A DNA stretch of 64,000 bases from Calditrichota bacterium (GCA_024278755.1 JAJRSO010000042.1:1-64000), one strand, 5' to 3'; shown: positions 54,709-64,000, numbered from the stretch's first letter. Made by a program: numbers and translations. The notes: a model not told the origin generated them from the sequence alone.

Positions 54709-57339
54709 TTATTGGCTCTTTTTTATTCCGTCGGCTGCGGAGAAGGCAATTTCGCCATCCCGTAACTGAACGATTATTTCCGTACCGGGCAACAACTCGC
54801 CGGCAATCAATTGTTTGGCCAGTTCATTGACCACTTCTTTCTGCAGCAGACGTTTAATGGGCCGTGCTCCAAAGGCCGGATCGTATCCACGCTCAGCGAG
54901 ATAGGCTGCGGCCTCATCCGATAAAGTGACCTGTAAGCCGTTTTCTGTTAGGGATTTTTGTATCTGCTTAAACTGCAATTTCACAATTTCCTGAATATGC
55001 GCTTTCTTTAAGGGATGAAAAACGATGATATCATCCACGCGGTTTAAAAATTCCGGCCGCAGGTTTTGTTTCAAGGCTTCCATCACTTTTTCTTTTATAT
55101 CTTCATAAACCATTTCCGGCGATTCTTCGATACTGTTTTCTGTTTTTTCCCGAATATAGGATGCACCGAGGTTTGACGTCATAATAATGATGGTATTTTT
55201 GAAATTTACCGTACGCCCTTTATTATCTGTTAGCCGGCCGTCATCCAACACCTGCAATAAAATATTAAACACTTCGGGATGGGCTTTTTCAATTTCATCT
55301 AAAAGAACCACCGAATAGGGTTTGCGGCGCACCTGTTCGGTAAGCTGTCCACCCTCTTCATAACCCACGTATCCGGGTGGCGAACCGATTAAGCGGGAAA
55401 CGGAGTGCCGTTCCATATATTCCGACATATCGATACGCACCATCGCCCCTTCGTCATCAAAGAGAAACTCTGCGAGGGCGCGGGCCAGCTCGGTTTTACC
55501 GACGCCGGTTGAACCGAGAAAAATAAAGGAACCGATGGGCCGGTTTTTGTCGCTCAGGCCGGATCGGGAACGGCGCACCGCATCCGAAACCGCCACAACG
55601 GCTTCGTCTTGCCCCACCACTCTGCTTTGCAAACGGTCTTCCATTTTCAACAGTTTTTCTTTTTCGCTTTCCAGCATGCGCTGCAGGGGGATCCCGGTCC
55701 AGCGCGAAATAATCTCTGCAATATCCTGGTCGTCCACCTCTTCTTTGAGCATAGTTTTATTTTTCTGAATTTCAATCAGGCGCGCATTCATTTTTTGCAT
55801 CTCCTCCTGCGCATTGGGAATGAGACTGTAGCGGATTTCCGCCGTACGATCCAAACGTCCCTCGCGCTCGGTACGCTCCATTTCACTTTTATAATCGTCG
55901 ATTTTCGTTTTTAAATCGCGCATACTCTGAATGATCTCTTTTTCGGCATTCCACTGAGCGCGAAGTTCCCGACGCTTTTCTTCCAAATCGGCCTTTTCAC
56001 GGGCGGCCGTTTCCAACCGTTTTTTTGATGCGGCGTCTTTTTCCTTTTTCAGCGCTACTTTTTCGATTTCCAATTGCTTAATGCGCCGTTCCACATCGTC
56101 TAATTCTTCCGGCATGGAATCGATTTCAATACGCAGTTTTGCCGCCGCTTCATCAATTAAGTCGATGGCCTTATCCGGCAAGAAGCGGTCGGAAATATAG
56201 CGTTCCGACAGCACTGCCGCCGAGACAACCGCCGAATCTTTTATACGGACACCGTGGTGTACCTCATATTTTTCCTTCAGTCCGCGCAGGATGGAGATAG
56301 TATCTTCCAACGAAGGTTCTTCCACCATCACCGGCTGGAAACGGCGTTCCAGCGCAGCGTCTTTTTCGATGTATTTGCGATACTCGTCCAGCGTCGTGGC
56401 GCCCACCGTATGCAGTTCACCGCGGGCCAGGGCCGGTTTAATCATATTGGAAGCGTCCATCGAGCCTTCCGCCGCCCCGGCGCCCACCAGGGTATGCAAT
56501 TCGTCGATGAATAAAATAACACGGCCTTCCGCCTCCACCACTTCTTTTAAAACGGCTTTTAGGCGCTCTTCAAATTCACCGCGAAATTTAGCGCCGGCAA
56601 TCAGCGCTCCTAAATCCAGGGCCATAATGCTTTTATCTTTTAGCGTATCCGGGATATCGCCATTCACGATACGAAAAGCAATGCCTTCCACAACGGCAGT
56701 TTTACCCACGCCCGGTTCGCCGATGAGTACCGGATTGTTTTTTGTCCTGCGGGACAGCACCTGCAGAACCCGACGAATTTCTTCGTCCCTGCCAATCACC
56801 GGATCCAGTTTCCCGGCCCGGGCCAGGCTGGTTAAATCCCGTGTGTAGCGTTCCAGCGCCTGGTATTTGGCTTCGGGATTTTGATCGGTAACTCTTTGAT
56901 TGCCACGGATATCTTGCAAAGCCTTTAAAATCATTTCCCGTGTTAAGCCGAAACCGTGCAGGATTTCGGACGCTTTGCTCTGCTTATCCGCGCTAATGGC
57001 CAGCAGCAGATGCTCGCTGCTTACGTATTCGTCTTTTAGTGTTTTTATTTCCTTAAAGGCCTGATTCAGCATTTGTTGTGCATCCCGGCTTAAATGCACC
57101 TGAATGCCGCCTCCGGATACTTTGGGAAAACGTTCCAGTTCCGATTGTATCCGGGCGGTAATTTGCTCTACAGGGATACCGTATTTTTTTACGACCGCAA
57201 GCGCCGTACCTTCGGTATCGGATAACAGAGCCATCAGAATATGCTCGGGCTCAATCTGTTGTCCGCCATATTCCCGTGTTAATGCTTCTGCATTTTGCAA
57301 AGCTTCCTGTGCTTTTATTGTAAATTTATCGAATGTCAT
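54709..57339 (-). CDS. clpB: ATP-dependent disaggregase ClpB
   Basis: 876 residues, full ClpB length. N-terminal Clp repeat domain, first AAA+ module (GEPGVGKTA, Walker [14 protein letters not shown]), a coiled-coil middle domain (about 400-530) and a second AAA+ module (GSTGVGKTE and the [13 protein letters not shown] pore loop). It solubilises aggregated proteins with the DnaK system. The middle domain distinguishes it from ClpA and ClpC. A small palindrome, AGGTT-AAAC-AACCT, lies just upstream at 57364-57377. Confidence 0.97.
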   Translation of the reverse strand: MTFDKFTIKAQEALQNAEALTREYGGQQIEPEHILMALLSDTEGTALAVVKKYGIPVEQITARIQSELERFPKVSGGGIQVHLSRDAQQMLNQAFKEIKTLKDEYVSSEHLLLAISADKQSKASEILHGFGLTREMILKALQDIRGNQRVTDQNPEAKYQALERYTRDLTSLARAGKLDPVIGRDEEIRRVLQVLSRRTKNNPVLIGEPGVGKTAVVEGIAFRIVNGDIPDTLKDKSIMALDLGALIAGAKFRGEFEERLKAVLKEVVEAEGRVILFIDELHTLVGAGAAEGSMDASNMIKPALARGELHTVGATTLDEYRKYIEKDAALERRFQPVMVEEPSLEDTISILRGLKEKYEVHHGVRIKDSAVVSAAVLSERYISDRFLPDKAIDLIDEAAAKLRIEIDSMPEELDDVERRIKQLEIEKVALKKEKDAASKKRLETAAREKADLEEKRRELRAQWNAEKEIIQSMRDLKTKIDDYKSEMERTEREGRLDRTAEIRYSLIPNAQEEMQKMNARLIEIQKNKTMLKEEVDDQDIAEIISRWTGIPLQRMLESEKEKLLKMEDRLQSRVVGQDEAVVAVSDAVRRSRSGLSDKNRPIGSFIFLGSTGVGKTELARALAEFLFDDEGAMVRIDMSEYMERHSVSRLIGSPPGYVGYEEGGQLTEQVRRKPYSVVLLDEIEKAHPEVFNILLQVLDDGRLTDNKGRTVNFKNTIIIMTSNLGASYIREKTENSIEESPEMVYEDIKEKVMEALKQNLRPEFLNRVDDIIVFHPLKKAHIQEIVKLQFKQIQKSLTENGLQVTLSDEAAAYLAERGYDPAFGARPIKRLLQKEVVNELAKQLIAGELLPGTEIIVQLRDGEIAFSAADGIKKSQ

Positions 57340-57758
57340 TTTTACACCTCACTCTTTCTGTAAAGGTTAAACAACCTCATTTTTTTGAATTTTTCCGCAG
57401 AGGGCGCAGGGCTTCTTTTCATTCTTCCTGCGATATACACCCCGTTTCATCTAATAAAAATAATACAAATAACTGGGCCCTCTACGGATTCCGCTGATTA
57501 AAATTTAAGAGCAAAAACCACGGATTGCCACCGCATAAATATGGCTTTTATAAATACAGTATGGCTTTTCCGCATTAAAGTATTTTTTTGCATAGACACC
57601 AAAATGAATAATCAATATCCCAATGAGGATATCCAATATTCAAATTAAGAATGGTTAAAACTTTGTTCGCTCTGTCGCAACAAAACTACATATATACCTT
57701 CTTAAAATACGGCATCAATTTTTAGGCAGATTTGGAATGATGGAAACTAAATGCAGGT
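57340..57758. other. Intergenic region between clpB and tatA
   Basis: About 420 bases. It holds repeat family 4 copy A (57611-57686) and, around 57500-57540, a short stretch of the common ACCACGGATTGCCACC-type palindromic relic. No CIRCE or clear heat-shock promoter was found upstream of clpB. Confidence 0.45.
57611..57686. repeat. Dispersed intergenic repeat family 4, copy A
   Basis: Matches 58980-59058 in the same orientation: TCAATATCC, ATCCAATATTCAAATT, AAGAA, TTAAAA and a (T/C)GTTC(G/T)CTCTG(T/C)... block. The two copies are 1.3 kb apart on either side of tatA and hsp20. Confidence 0.65.
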
Positions 57759-57932
57759 TTACTTTTTGGATGAACTGTTTGCTGAATCGGATTGTTTTGA
57801 TTCGTCTATTCCTTTTTTAAACGAGCTGATACTCGCCCCGATACTGCGCATTAATCCGGGTATACGTTTCCCGCCAAACAGCAACAGTACGATAAATACG
57901 ATAATTAATATTTCGGTGGCACCAAAATTCAT
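57759..57932 (-). CDS. tatA: Sec-independent translocase component TatA/TatE
   Basis: 57 residues with the TatA layout: [30 protein letters not shown], i.e. an N-terminal membrane helix, an FGG(K) hinge and an amphipathic helix, then a polar Ser/Lys-rich tail. It forms the pore of the twin-arginine exporter for folded proteins. CGGAG before the ATG at 57932 sets the start over an upstream GTG-type start at 57959. No tatC is nearby. Confidence 0.87.
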   Translation of the reverse strand: MNFGATEILIIVFIVLLLFGGKRIPGLMRSIGASISSFKKGIDESKQSDSANSSSKK

Positions 57933-58078
57933 ATTCACTCCGATTTTAACAGTCCCCAAAAAGTACGCAAACGCTTTAAAAGAAGCAACCCGTTCCGGGA
58001 ATTGTTTCCATCTTTAGCACATCTGTCCTAACTAAATTAGAAAATCCTGTGAATCCGGTTACAATACAAGCTCCCTCC

Positions 58079-58217
58079 GGTACAGGCTGTCACCTTTTTT
58101 TTTGCCGCGGATGAACCGGATGTTCACGGATTACCCCCCTTCAATGTTTATTGTATCGTTTACTTAAATGTCTTCGCGTTCATTGGCGCTTTTTCACGGC
58201 TAGAATATCTTTTCGCA
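58079..58217. repeat. Dispersed intergenic repeat family 3, copy B
   Basis: Diverged partner of 50856-51000, with TACAGGCTGT, a T-run, GCCGCGGATG and TTTCACGGCTAG blocks. It fills most of the gap between tatA and hsp20. Confidence 0.5.
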
Positions 58218-58258
58218 ATTCCCTTTAAGCTTTGTATCCGGATCCTGTTTTCTGATTT

Positions 58259-58699
58259 CTACTTAATATTAATTTTAATTTCCCGCTCTTTAGCTGCTTC
58301 GGCCTTAGGCAATAAAACCGTTAGCACACCTTTGTCAAACGAAGCCTCGATTTTATTTTCATCTATTTGACCGGGAATGGTAAAACTGCGCGAAAAGGTT
58401 CCGAAATCCCTTTCATTGCGGTGCACATTCGTATCGCCGCTTTTTTTTCCGCGTTTCTTTTCTCCGCTCAAAGTAAGCGTATCATCTAAAAATGTAATGT
58501 TTACCTCTTTTTTATCCATTCCGGGTAATTCTGCCGAAATGATAAATTCATTCTTCGTTTCATCAATATTCACCGCTGGGATAACATTACCCACAAACTC
58601 GGTCTCGTTATCTCTGTTGGCAAACATTTCATCATAAATGCGGTCAATTTCATTTTTAATATTTAAAATATTCCGTCCGGGCATCCGTCTGAAAACCAT
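58259..58699 (-). CDS. Small heat-shock protein (Hsp20/alpha-crystallin family)
   Basis: 146 residues. The alpha-crystallin domain covers about residues 40-135, with IPAVNIDETKNEFIISAELPGM, the A-x-x-n-GVL-like FDKGVLTVLLPK and a C-terminal tail ending INIK. It holds unfolding proteins, which ClpB-DnaK can then refold. AGAGGAG nine bases before the ATG at 58699 decides the start; a frame start at 58726 would put that site inside the gene. A sigma54-like element lies just upstream. Confidence 0.93.
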   Translation of the reverse strand: MVFRRMPGRNILNIKNEIDRIYDEMFANRDNETEFVGNVIPAVNIDETKNEFIISAELPGMDKKEVNITFLDDTLTLSGEKKRGKKSGDTNVHRNERDFGTFSRSFTIPGQIDENKIEASFDKGVLTVLLPKAEAAKEREIKINIK

Positions 58700-58738
58700 T
58701 TTTAAATTCTCCTCTATGTTTAACATGGCTTTTCTCTG

Positions 58739-58754
58739 TACAAGACCTGTGCCA
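58739..58754 (-). promoter_or_regulatory. Possible sigma54-type -24/-12 promoter of hsp20
   Basis: On the minus strand TGGCAC, five bases, TTGTA matches the sigma54 consensus TGGCAC-N5-TTGCA except that the -12 GC is GT. The predicted start point is about 58727, 28 bases before the chosen ATG and upstream of the ribosome-binding site. No sigma54 activator gene is seen nearby, so this may be coincidence. Confidence 0.3.
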
Positions 58755-58979
58755 AATTAGTAAAATAGCCTTAGGAGCCTGCTAATAAAAGAATTAATTA
58801 AAAGCACATCTTGTTGGGGAAATGGATATTTTACTTTCTGGCAGACAAGTGAGCCGTATGTGCAGACCAATGGTAAATGATGGCAGAAGGTTTCCTTATA
58901 TAACAACCCGCAAATGAGAGGCGAAGATATTTCTCAGAGAAAATTGAAAAGGGTTATTATCAGACCGACTATATTGAGT

Positions 58980-59058
58980 ATTCAATATCCAACAGAGAAA
59001 ATCCAATATTCAAATTTAAGAAGTTAAAAACCGCTGTGCGTTCTGCGGCAAAAACGAA
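58980..59058. repeat. Dispersed intergenic repeat family 4, copy B
   Basis: Partner of 57611-57686; starts TTCAATATCC and includes ATCCAATATTCAAATTT and a TGCGTTCTGCGGC block corresponding to TTCGCTCTGTCGC in copy A. Confidence 0.65.
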
Positions 59059-59087
59059 TAAACTTAATTCTCTAAAAATTCCCTGTA

Positions 59088-60425
59088 TTAATAAATCAAT
59101 TCCTGAATTTGCCGAACAGCCTGAATCGTTGCCGTTTTAGCCCGGTACTTTTTTGCTCCTACGGGAATGACAATTTTAATAAAGCCCAGTTTTTCCGCTT
59201 CAAAGATGCGTTCCTGCGTATGGTTAACTGGACGCAATTCCCCATTTAAACCCACCTCGCCGATGTAGATGGTTTTGGATGGAATATTCGTTTCATCCAT
59301 ACTGGAAACCAGCGCCATGCACACCGCCAGGTCGGCAGCCGGTTCATCCAGCTGCAACCCGGCCGCGGTTTTTAGAAATACATCATGAAACCCAAAAGGC
59401 TTTCCGCATTTTTTTTCCAGAACAGCCAACAGTAAATTCATCCGTTTATGTCCAATACCGGTAGCGGTACGCTGTGGGGTACCAAACTGTGTTTTGGTTA
59501 CCAAAGCCTGTACTTCCACCAAAATCGGCCGGTTACCCTCCATTACCGCCGTAACCGTAGTGCCCTGTTGCTCCGTTTGATACCCCGATAAAAACAATTC
59601 CGAAGCATTGGCCACTGCCACCAGCCCGTTCCGTTCCATACGGAAAAGCGCTATTTCATTGACGCTGCCGAAGCGGTTTTTAATACAGCGCAGTATCCTA
59701 AAATCCCCCTTCGATTCGCCTTCAAAATAAAGCACCGTATCTACCAGATGTTCCAAAATCTTCGGTCCGGCTATGGCGCCGTCCTTCGTTACGTGTCCGA
59801 CCAAAAAAATAGAAATTTCTTCTTCTTTTGCCAGGCGTACTAAGGCATTCGTGCAATAGCGCAACTGACTGCTGCTGCCGGGGATGCCGTCGAGCAGCGA
59901 ACTGGAAACAGTTTGGATAGAATCGATTATCGCCAGTTCCGGTTTCCCTTTTTGTAACAGAGCGGTGATCGCTTCGAGATTGGTTTCGTTTAAAAAGAGA
60001 ATGCGGTCTTTTTTCACATTCAGACGGGCGGCTCGCTGCCGGATTTGATTGAAGGATTCCTCTCCTGAAATATAGAGTTTATCCGTTTCATGTACAGCCG
60101 CGGCAAGCATTTGTAGCATCAGCGTCGATTTACCGATACCCGGATCCCCGCCGATAAGTACCAGCGCCCCCTTTACAATTCCCCCGCCCAATACCTGATC
60201 CAACTCCGGTAGGCCGCTGGAAATCCGGCTTTCGCTAATGACCATTCTGGAATTTAATGCAAGCGGTTTTTGCAGACGGGCGGCGGCAGCGGCCGTATTT
60301 GATTTTGCTTCTATAAATTGTTCTTCCATCGTATCCCACGAAGCGCATTCCGGGCATTTACCCAGCCAGCGGGAAGTTTGATAGCCACATTTACTGCACA
60401 CATAAACGGATCTTATCTTCGCCAT
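59088..60425 (-). CDS. radA: DNA repair protein RadA
   Basis: 445 residues. An N-terminal zinc finger (CSKCGYQTSRWLGKCPEC) is followed by a RecA-like ATPase with Walker A GGDPGIGKST, the RadA-specific motif KNRFG, and a C-terminal Lon-protease-like domain (EVGLNGELRPV). RadA promotes branch migration of recombination intermediates. All signature residues are in place and the length is typical. Confidence 0.96.
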   Translation of the reverse strand: MAKIRSVYVCSKCGYQTSRWLGKCPECASWDTMEEQFIEAKSNTAAAAARLQKPLALNSRMVISESRISSGLPELDQVLGGGIVKGALVLIGGDPGIGKSTLMLQMLAAAVHETDKLYISGEESFNQIRQRAARLNVKKDRILFLNETNLEAITALLQKGKPELAIIDSIQTVSSSLLDGIPGSSSQLRYCTNALVRLAKEEEISIFLVGHVTKDGAIAGPKILEHLVDTVLYFEGESKGDFRILRCIKNRFGSVNEIALFRMERNGLVAVANASELFLSGYQTEQQGTTVTAVMEGNRPILVEVQALVTKTQFGTPQRTATGIGHKRMNLLLAVLEKKCGKPFGFHDVFLKTAAGLQLDEPAADLAVCMALVSSMDETNIPSKTIYIGEVGLNGELRPVNHTQERIFEAEKLGFIKIVIPVGAKKYRAKTATIQAVRQIQELIY

Positions 60426-60755
60426 ATTTTACCTGTTCTTTGGACGGATGATAGAAACGAAAGCCGTAATTTGAGAAAGACTGCTATTAAATGCCACTCA
60501 ATTTTTCAAAATTCTGGCATTTTATCTATTTCAGCTCTCCTGTGATTTAACGTAGCGGAAGCGATAGTTTTTCCGCGGGATTGCCATCGCTTTCGCTGAA
60601 GGGATTCCTCTTTTTGTTAAAACGAAAATTTGGAATAACAATGCTTTCCGCATGCATCATCGTTAATTATCCGGCGTGGTTTTACCCCTTACCTTTCGTA
60701 TTCTCCCCAGTCACAAGTATTAAAGAACAATGAACTAAACACAGAGAACACAGGA

Positions 60756-60857
60756 TCGCAAAGAAAAATACGAAAGGAAAACGAATAGGCATCTTATTTT
60801 GGTTTTTCTGGCGAAGCGGTTCGCGCATTACAGTTTAAATAGAAACTGCAACCGTCT
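60756..60857. repeat. Dispersed intergenic repeat family 2, copy B
   Basis: Partner of 7826-7934: CGCAAAGAAAAATACGAAAG, GAAAACGA, TTTTTCTGGCGAA, and CAGTTTAAATAGAAACTG near the end. The match covers about 100 bases with indels. Confidence 0.6.
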
Positions 60858-60928
60858 GGGCAGGGGGGGAAATTAAAAGAGGAGGCCAGCATTATATGAA
60901 GAGTTTTTTTCATAATTATTTCGTAAAA

Positions 60929-60962
60929 CAAAAACCCCGGTTAGTTTAGGACCAGCCGGGGA
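60929..60962 (-). terminator. Rho-independent terminator after the DoxX gene
   Basis: CCCCGG (60935-60940) pairs with CCGGGG (60956-60961); extra pairs are possible in the loop. On the minus strand it is followed by TTTTTG TTTT. It lies 24 bases after the stop of the DoxX gene. Confidence 0.85.
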
Positions 60963-60985
60963 TTGGTAAAAATAAAAACCTTAGA

Positions 60986-61426
60986 TTATTTATCAAATAA
61001 TTTCCGCTTCAACAGATTATCCAGACTGATTCGGCCCGGACCGGTGATAACTAAACTAAGCAGCATTAAGATATAATAAAGCGGAATCTCAAAACCGTTA
61101 CTGCCCGCCTCAAAACCGTTTCCGAGATGAACGGTTACGATGGCGACAATCATTACGATAATGAGCGGAATGGAAATAATCCGGGTTGCCAGTCCCAGGA
61201 ATAGCAGGATAAAACCGCTAATCTCTGTTCCTGTAGCCATATAGGCATTTAGGGTAGGAAACGGCATTCCCATGCTGGCAAACCATTCGGCAATTCCGTC
61301 AATATTTGCGACTTTTTGCATAGCCGGACCATAAAATCCGTATGCTAAAATTAAGCGGAAAAACAGGGGCGGTAAATCACCCAGCATTTCCACTTTTTTT
61401 ATGAGTGATTCGTACAGTGCTTTCAT
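60986..61426 (-). CDS. DoxX-family membrane protein
   Basis: 146 residues with four membrane helices and DoxX features: FFRLILAYGFYGPAMQKV, WFASMGMPFPTLNAYMATGTEISG, and FLGLATRIISIPLIIVM. Members are linked with thiol or quinone redox chemistry but the exact role here is unknown. It follows the DUF6789-like gene and is ended by the hairpin at 60929-60962. Confidence 0.9.
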   Translation of the reverse strand: MKALYESLIKKVEMLGDLPPLFFRLILAYGFYGPAMQKVANIDGIAEWFASMGMPFPTLNAYMATGTEISGFILLFLGLATRIISIPLIIVMIVAIVTVHLGNGFEAGSNGFEIPLYYILMLLSLVITGPGRISLDNLLKRKLFDK

Positions 61427-61500
61427 TTTGTTCTCCTTATTATTGAAAGTTCGTTTTATTCACATATTGAATGTCTATTAAATTTATAGGTGATTTAGCG

Positions 61501-61908
61501 TTATGTCGCCACGCCTAAAGCGGCTCCGTAGACTAAGTGTCCTATTAAACTACCCATCACCATCATCGTCGGCGCTACTGTGGCGGATGAAAAGATACCC
61601 GCGCCCATCATAGGCATTACCATTAGCTGTGCTATTAAGAACGGAATAAAACTGTATATTAATCCCTTTACAACCGCAGAGCCCGGCAGCTTTGCTTTTA
61701 AAACAATTACATAACCGCCAGCCAACAGAATTCCAATCATAAAATGGGCAATCCATCCCGCGACCACAGGCACGTGCATAAAACCGGCCAGCATATTACC
61801 GATGGGCATTTTAGGCAATCCCATTAGCGGGGCCATAAACATAACGGCCGTCATGGCGGACGTAGCAATTAACCCTGTTTTTAAAATTACATTTAGTTGG
61901 TTTTTCAT
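61501..61908 (-). CDS. Small four-helix membrane protein (DUF6789-like)
   Basis: About 135 residues, almost all hydrophobic: four membrane helices with LIATSAMTAVMFMAPLMGLPKM near the N-terminus, WIAHFMIGILLAGGYVIV, a strongly Met- and Gly-rich block (LMVMPMMGAGIFSS) and GHLVYGAALG. The pattern fits DUF6789/YagU-type proteins of unknown function. AGGAG upstream of the ATG at 61908 sets the start; the open frame to 61956 lacks such a site. Probably cotranscribed with the DoxX gene. Confidence 0.7.
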   Translation of the reverse strand: MKNQLNVILKTGLIATSAMTAVMFMAPLMGLPKMPIGNMLAGFMHVPVVAGWIAHFMIGILLAGGYVIVLKAKLPGSAVVKGLIYSFIPFLIAQLMVMPMMGAGIFSSATVAPTMMVMGSLIGHLVYGAALGVAT

Positions 61909-62041
61909 TTCGTACTCCTTCGTTAGAATATTTGTGTCATGATTGATTTTGCGCAAAGTTTCCCCTTTAGACGTAGCGTGTAAAAAATCCTTACAAATCA
62001 GTTTATAACGGCAGATAAATCTTTATTTTTCTTTAAAATAC

Positions 62042-62070
62042 TTGTTGCACAACTCCAATAATTATAATAT
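62042..62070 (+). promoter_or_regulatory. Candidate sigma70 promoter of the secreted-protein gene
   Basis: TTGTTG (62042-62047) and TAATAT (62065-62070) are 17 bases apart in a very AT-rich stretch, about 95 bases before the ATG at 62165. Sequence resemblance only. Confidence 0.35.
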
Positions 62071-62164
62071 ATTTTATTATCATTTTTCTATTGGGCAAAA
62101 TAGAAACGACTGACTGAGAACAACTACCAACGCATAAACCAAAAACTCACATCAGGAGGCAGGT

Positions 62165-64000
62165 ATGAAACAATCATTACTCACTTTCATGCTGATTTTT
62201 GCTTTTGCTGCAATCACATTTGGCAGTCAAAAAGTGCAACAGAATCAGCTCCGCGAAAAACCCGATGCACAAACAGACGCTGTTAAAACGTATACTCCCA
62301 CCGAAGCGACTTTTAGCGGTGATTTTGAAGGCGGCATTATCTGGACTGAGACCTTTGAAGGCGCTGCTTCCTGGCGCAGATGGATGACAAAAGACAATAC
62401 CTATCCCCGTCCCGAAGTAGGTCCGAGCGAATGGATTGTAAATGACTGGAATGCATACGACGGAACCGCTTGGCGCTGTGCAAATTTAGCCTTTGGCGAT
62501 AACGGCGGTTACGACAATCACTGGTATCAGGTATTGGACACTCCACCGTTGACATTAGATGAAGATGCAACCTTTTCCTTTTTCCACCGGTATGCTGCAG
62601 AATCTCCCGGCGGCGCGCCTTCTCCGTATGATGCCTGGGACGGAATGAACGTGCGTATTTCCACCGATGGCGGAGAGACCTTTACCGTTTTACCGTTTGC
62701 CACCTATAACGTAACCAGCATCTGGGCATTCGGCCACCCTACTCAGGGGCAGAATGAGGGTCCCGGAATTGCAGGATGGGCAGGGGAAAACGATACCTGG
62801 ACACAGGAAAGTATCGATTTATCCGCATACACCAGCAATGATACACCGGTTATTTTACGTTTTGCCTTTGCTTCGGATATGGCCTATTCCACCGCAGACG
62901 GCGCGCCCGCGTTATACGGCTGGCAAATTGACAATATCGAAGTAAAAACCGCAAACAAAACGATTTTCTTTAATGACGGAACCGATGTCGATATGACGGG
63001 TAAATCCAATGAATTTATTCCGCCTCTCGGTGAAGATTTATGGCATCTTGTTAAAATTGAAGAACCGCTTCCCGCTTTAAACCCGGAATTTAAACCGTTC
63101 GGTTTCGGCTTTAACCATGCCGCAAGTTGTCAGCATGGCAGCTTAGTCTATGATCCGGAAGCAACCTATAATCCGTATATGGACAATATTATTTATACCG
63201 GGCCTATTTCCATTCCCAACGCCTCTCCGGTATATCTGGACTATAAATATATTCCCGATTTTTATGACGTCGATCCTTTCCCGGATGTTGAATACTTCCG
63301 ACCGGAAGTTAGTTTAGACGGAGAGAACTGGGAATTTATCGAAGCCGATCCTTATGTATATTCGCTCGGCTTTAACCAATGGCTCGAGTTCGCCTGGACA
63401 TACGGCTATCCGACGAATAAGTCTATGTTTGATCTTTCCCGTTTTGCGGGGCAGGATATTTATCTGAGTTTCCGTTTCTGGTCCGATTACGATACGCCTT
63501 ATGGCAGCGGCTTGCTTCTTGATGACATTGTTATTTACAGCCCAACACGTGAAATCCCGCCACCCCAAAATGTTACGGCAGAGCCGAATGCGGAAGACCG
63601 TACCATTCTCATAAGCTGGGACGCGCAGCACGAACTCTCGGTTCAGACCATATGGCGTCAACAAGAAGGCAAAAGCACCTATTCATATCTCGCAGAAGTA
63701 AGCGGTGTTAACGAATATCTTGATGCCAGCGCCTCCGCTTATTATACCTATAATTATATCGTTACCACAACGGTGAAATATAACGGACGATCGGCGCCCT
63801 CAAATGTGGCAACCGCTCAAATTATCCCGGCCGGTGTTATGGAAATCTCCTATGACGATGCCGAAAGTGATTCTTCGATCATGGCAGATGATAATTATCT
63901 GATTGCGGTAAAATTTACGCCGGATTCTTATCCCGCCTCCTTTGAGGCCGTTAAGATCTTTCTGGAAAAAGGCAACACAACCGGAACCAAAGCGCAGTTT
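62165..64000 (+). CDS. Secreted multidomain beta-sandwich protein, truncated by the window edge
   Basis: An open frame of 612 codons to the last base, with no stop. AGGAGG stands five bases before the ATG. The N-terminus is a signal peptide (KQSLLTFMLIFAFAAITFG). Two similar regions with WTETFEGAASW...LDTPPLTL and later QWLEFAWTYG...LLLDDIVIY look like MAM / choice-of-anchor-type beta-sandwich domains. A fibronectin type III-like segment follows (PPPQNVTAEPNAEDRTILISW). Such proteins in this group are exported proteases, adhesins or enzymes with a C-terminal sorting domain, which would lie outside the window. No catalytic motif is visible yet. Confidence 0.8.
   Translation, partial: MKQSLLTFMLIFAFAAITFGSQKVQQNQLREKPDAQTDAVKTYTPTEATFSGDFEGGIIWTETFEGAASWRRWMTKDNTYPRPEVGPSEWIVNDWNAYDGTAWRCANLAFGDNGGYDNHWYQVLDTPPLTLDEDATFSFFHRYAAESPGGAPSPYDAWDGMNVRISTDGGETFTVLPFATYNVTSIWAFGHPTQGQNEGPGIAGWAGENDTWTQESIDLSAYTSNDTPVILRFAFASDMAYSTADGAPALYGWQIDNIEVKTANKTIFFNDGTDVDMTGKSNEFIPPLGEDLWHLVKIEEPLPALNPEFKPFGFGFNHAASCQHGSLVYDPEATYNPYMDNIIYTGPISIPNASPVYLDYKYIPDFYDVDPFPDVEYFRPEVSLDGENWEFIEADPYVYSLGFNQWLEFAWTYGYPTNKSMFDLSRFAGQDIYLSFRFWSDYDTPYGSGLLLDDIVIYSPTREIPPPQNVTAEPNAEDRTILISWDAQHELSVQTIWRQQEGKSTYSYLAEVSGVNEYLDASASAYYTYNYIVTTTVKYNGRSAPSNVATAQIIPAGVMEISYDDAESDSSIMADDNYLIAVKFTPDSYPASFEAVKIFLEKGNTTGTKAQF

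Larger units (their letters stand above)
58727..59087. other. Intergenic region between hsp20 and radA
   Basis: About 360 bases with the hsp20 promoter region on the left and repeat family 4 copy B (58980-59058) on the right. A TTTTATTAGC...CTAATTT arrangement at 58753-58791 resembles one upstream of pncB (48849-48889). No gene is seen. Confidence 0.4.
60426..60985. other. Intergenic region between radA and the DoxX gene
   Basis: About 560 bases. AGCGGAAGCGATAG and CATCGCTTTCGCTG (about 60553-60600) form an imperfect palindrome of the common REP-like type. Repeat family 2 copy B is at 60756-60857 and a terminator at 60929-60962. No gene is seen. Confidence 0.45.

Noticed and set aside
57364-57377. 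Palindrome AGGTTAAACAACCT as a heat-shock operator of clpB
   Set aside because: Only five base pairs, single occurrence, and no match to a known regulator site.
1-64000. Reassignment of TAA to an amino acid across the genome
   Set aside because: Many genes, such as dnaA, ppiD and miaB neighbours, end at TAA at the correct family length; only three internal cases were seen.
1-64000. CRISPR arrays, tRNA or rRNA genes
   Set aside because: No regularly spaced direct repeats and no tRNA-like cloverleaf or rRNA sequence were noticed on either strand; a covariance search would be decisive.
62165-64000. Type IX secretion sorting domain on the secreted protein
   Set aside because: The C-terminus is outside the window, so no sorting signal can be seen.

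Overview
The window looks like chromosome of a diderm bacterium of the FCB/Calditrichota type; this placement is inferred from gene content. Outer-membrane traits are an LpxL-type lipid A acyltransferase, a PpiD/SurA foldase, an MsbA-like exporter, DUF5683 and DUF3108 proteins and a large secreted protein. Almost everything is on the minus strand, except dnaA, a hybrid kinase, ppiD, one hypothetical gene and the secreted protein at the right edge. I found no tRNA, rRNA, CRISPR array or complete insertion sequence.

Layout. 1-3900: an AT-rich accessory segment with a PLD-SNF2 helicase followed by the start of a probable DUF1016 nuclease, resembling a defence module. 3936-7359: a small operon (ridA, lipid kinase, DUF5683, YfiM-like, PHP). 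7360-8330: intergenic DNA with a MITE-like element, repeat relics and three DnaA boxes in front of dnaA, a candidate oriC. 8331-13675: dnaA, nfo, a hybrid sensor kinase and a membrane cytochrome c. 13742-26197: a long translation/RNA operon rimP-nusA-infB-ylxP-rbfA-truB-ribF-rpsO-pnp-M16 protease-Ald-like-deacetylase, with a candidate promoter and an intrinsic terminator inside its leader. 26204-36920: an operon for a surface polymer: tagD, three CDP-glycerol glycerophosphotransferase homologues, LicD and LicC homologues, a sulfotransferase, an ABC exporter and three membrane or envelope genes. 37221-43377: a Sua5-phosphatase fusion, lpxL, ppiD, and a prephenate dehydratase-DAHP synthase fusion. 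43786-48813: miaB, mtaB, pncA, pncB. 48965-54665: a hypothetical gene, an acyl-CoA dehydrogenase, a sensor kinase with an RsbW-like partner, and a four-gene thiol/sulfur cluster. 54709-61908: clpB, tatA, hsp20, radA, doxX and a small membrane gene. 62165-64000: the start of a secreted multidomain protein.

The most notable observations are coding anomalies. Three otherwise intact conserved genes (nusA, a hybrid kinase, a second kinase) each contain one in-frame TAA and continue with convincing homologous sequence in the same frame, with no frameshift. The DnaA Walker A lysine is replaced by threonine. TAA, TAG and TGA all end genes normally elsewhere here, so a wholesale code change is unlikely. 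Substitution-type sequence error, real mutation, or local readthrough remain possible.

Other points of interest are a teichoic-acid-like polymer locus in a bacterium that also has lipid A genes, two uncommon gene fusions, a probable attenuator in front of rimP-nusA, and several families of dispersed intergenic repeats, one of them MITE-like with 4-bp flanking duplications.
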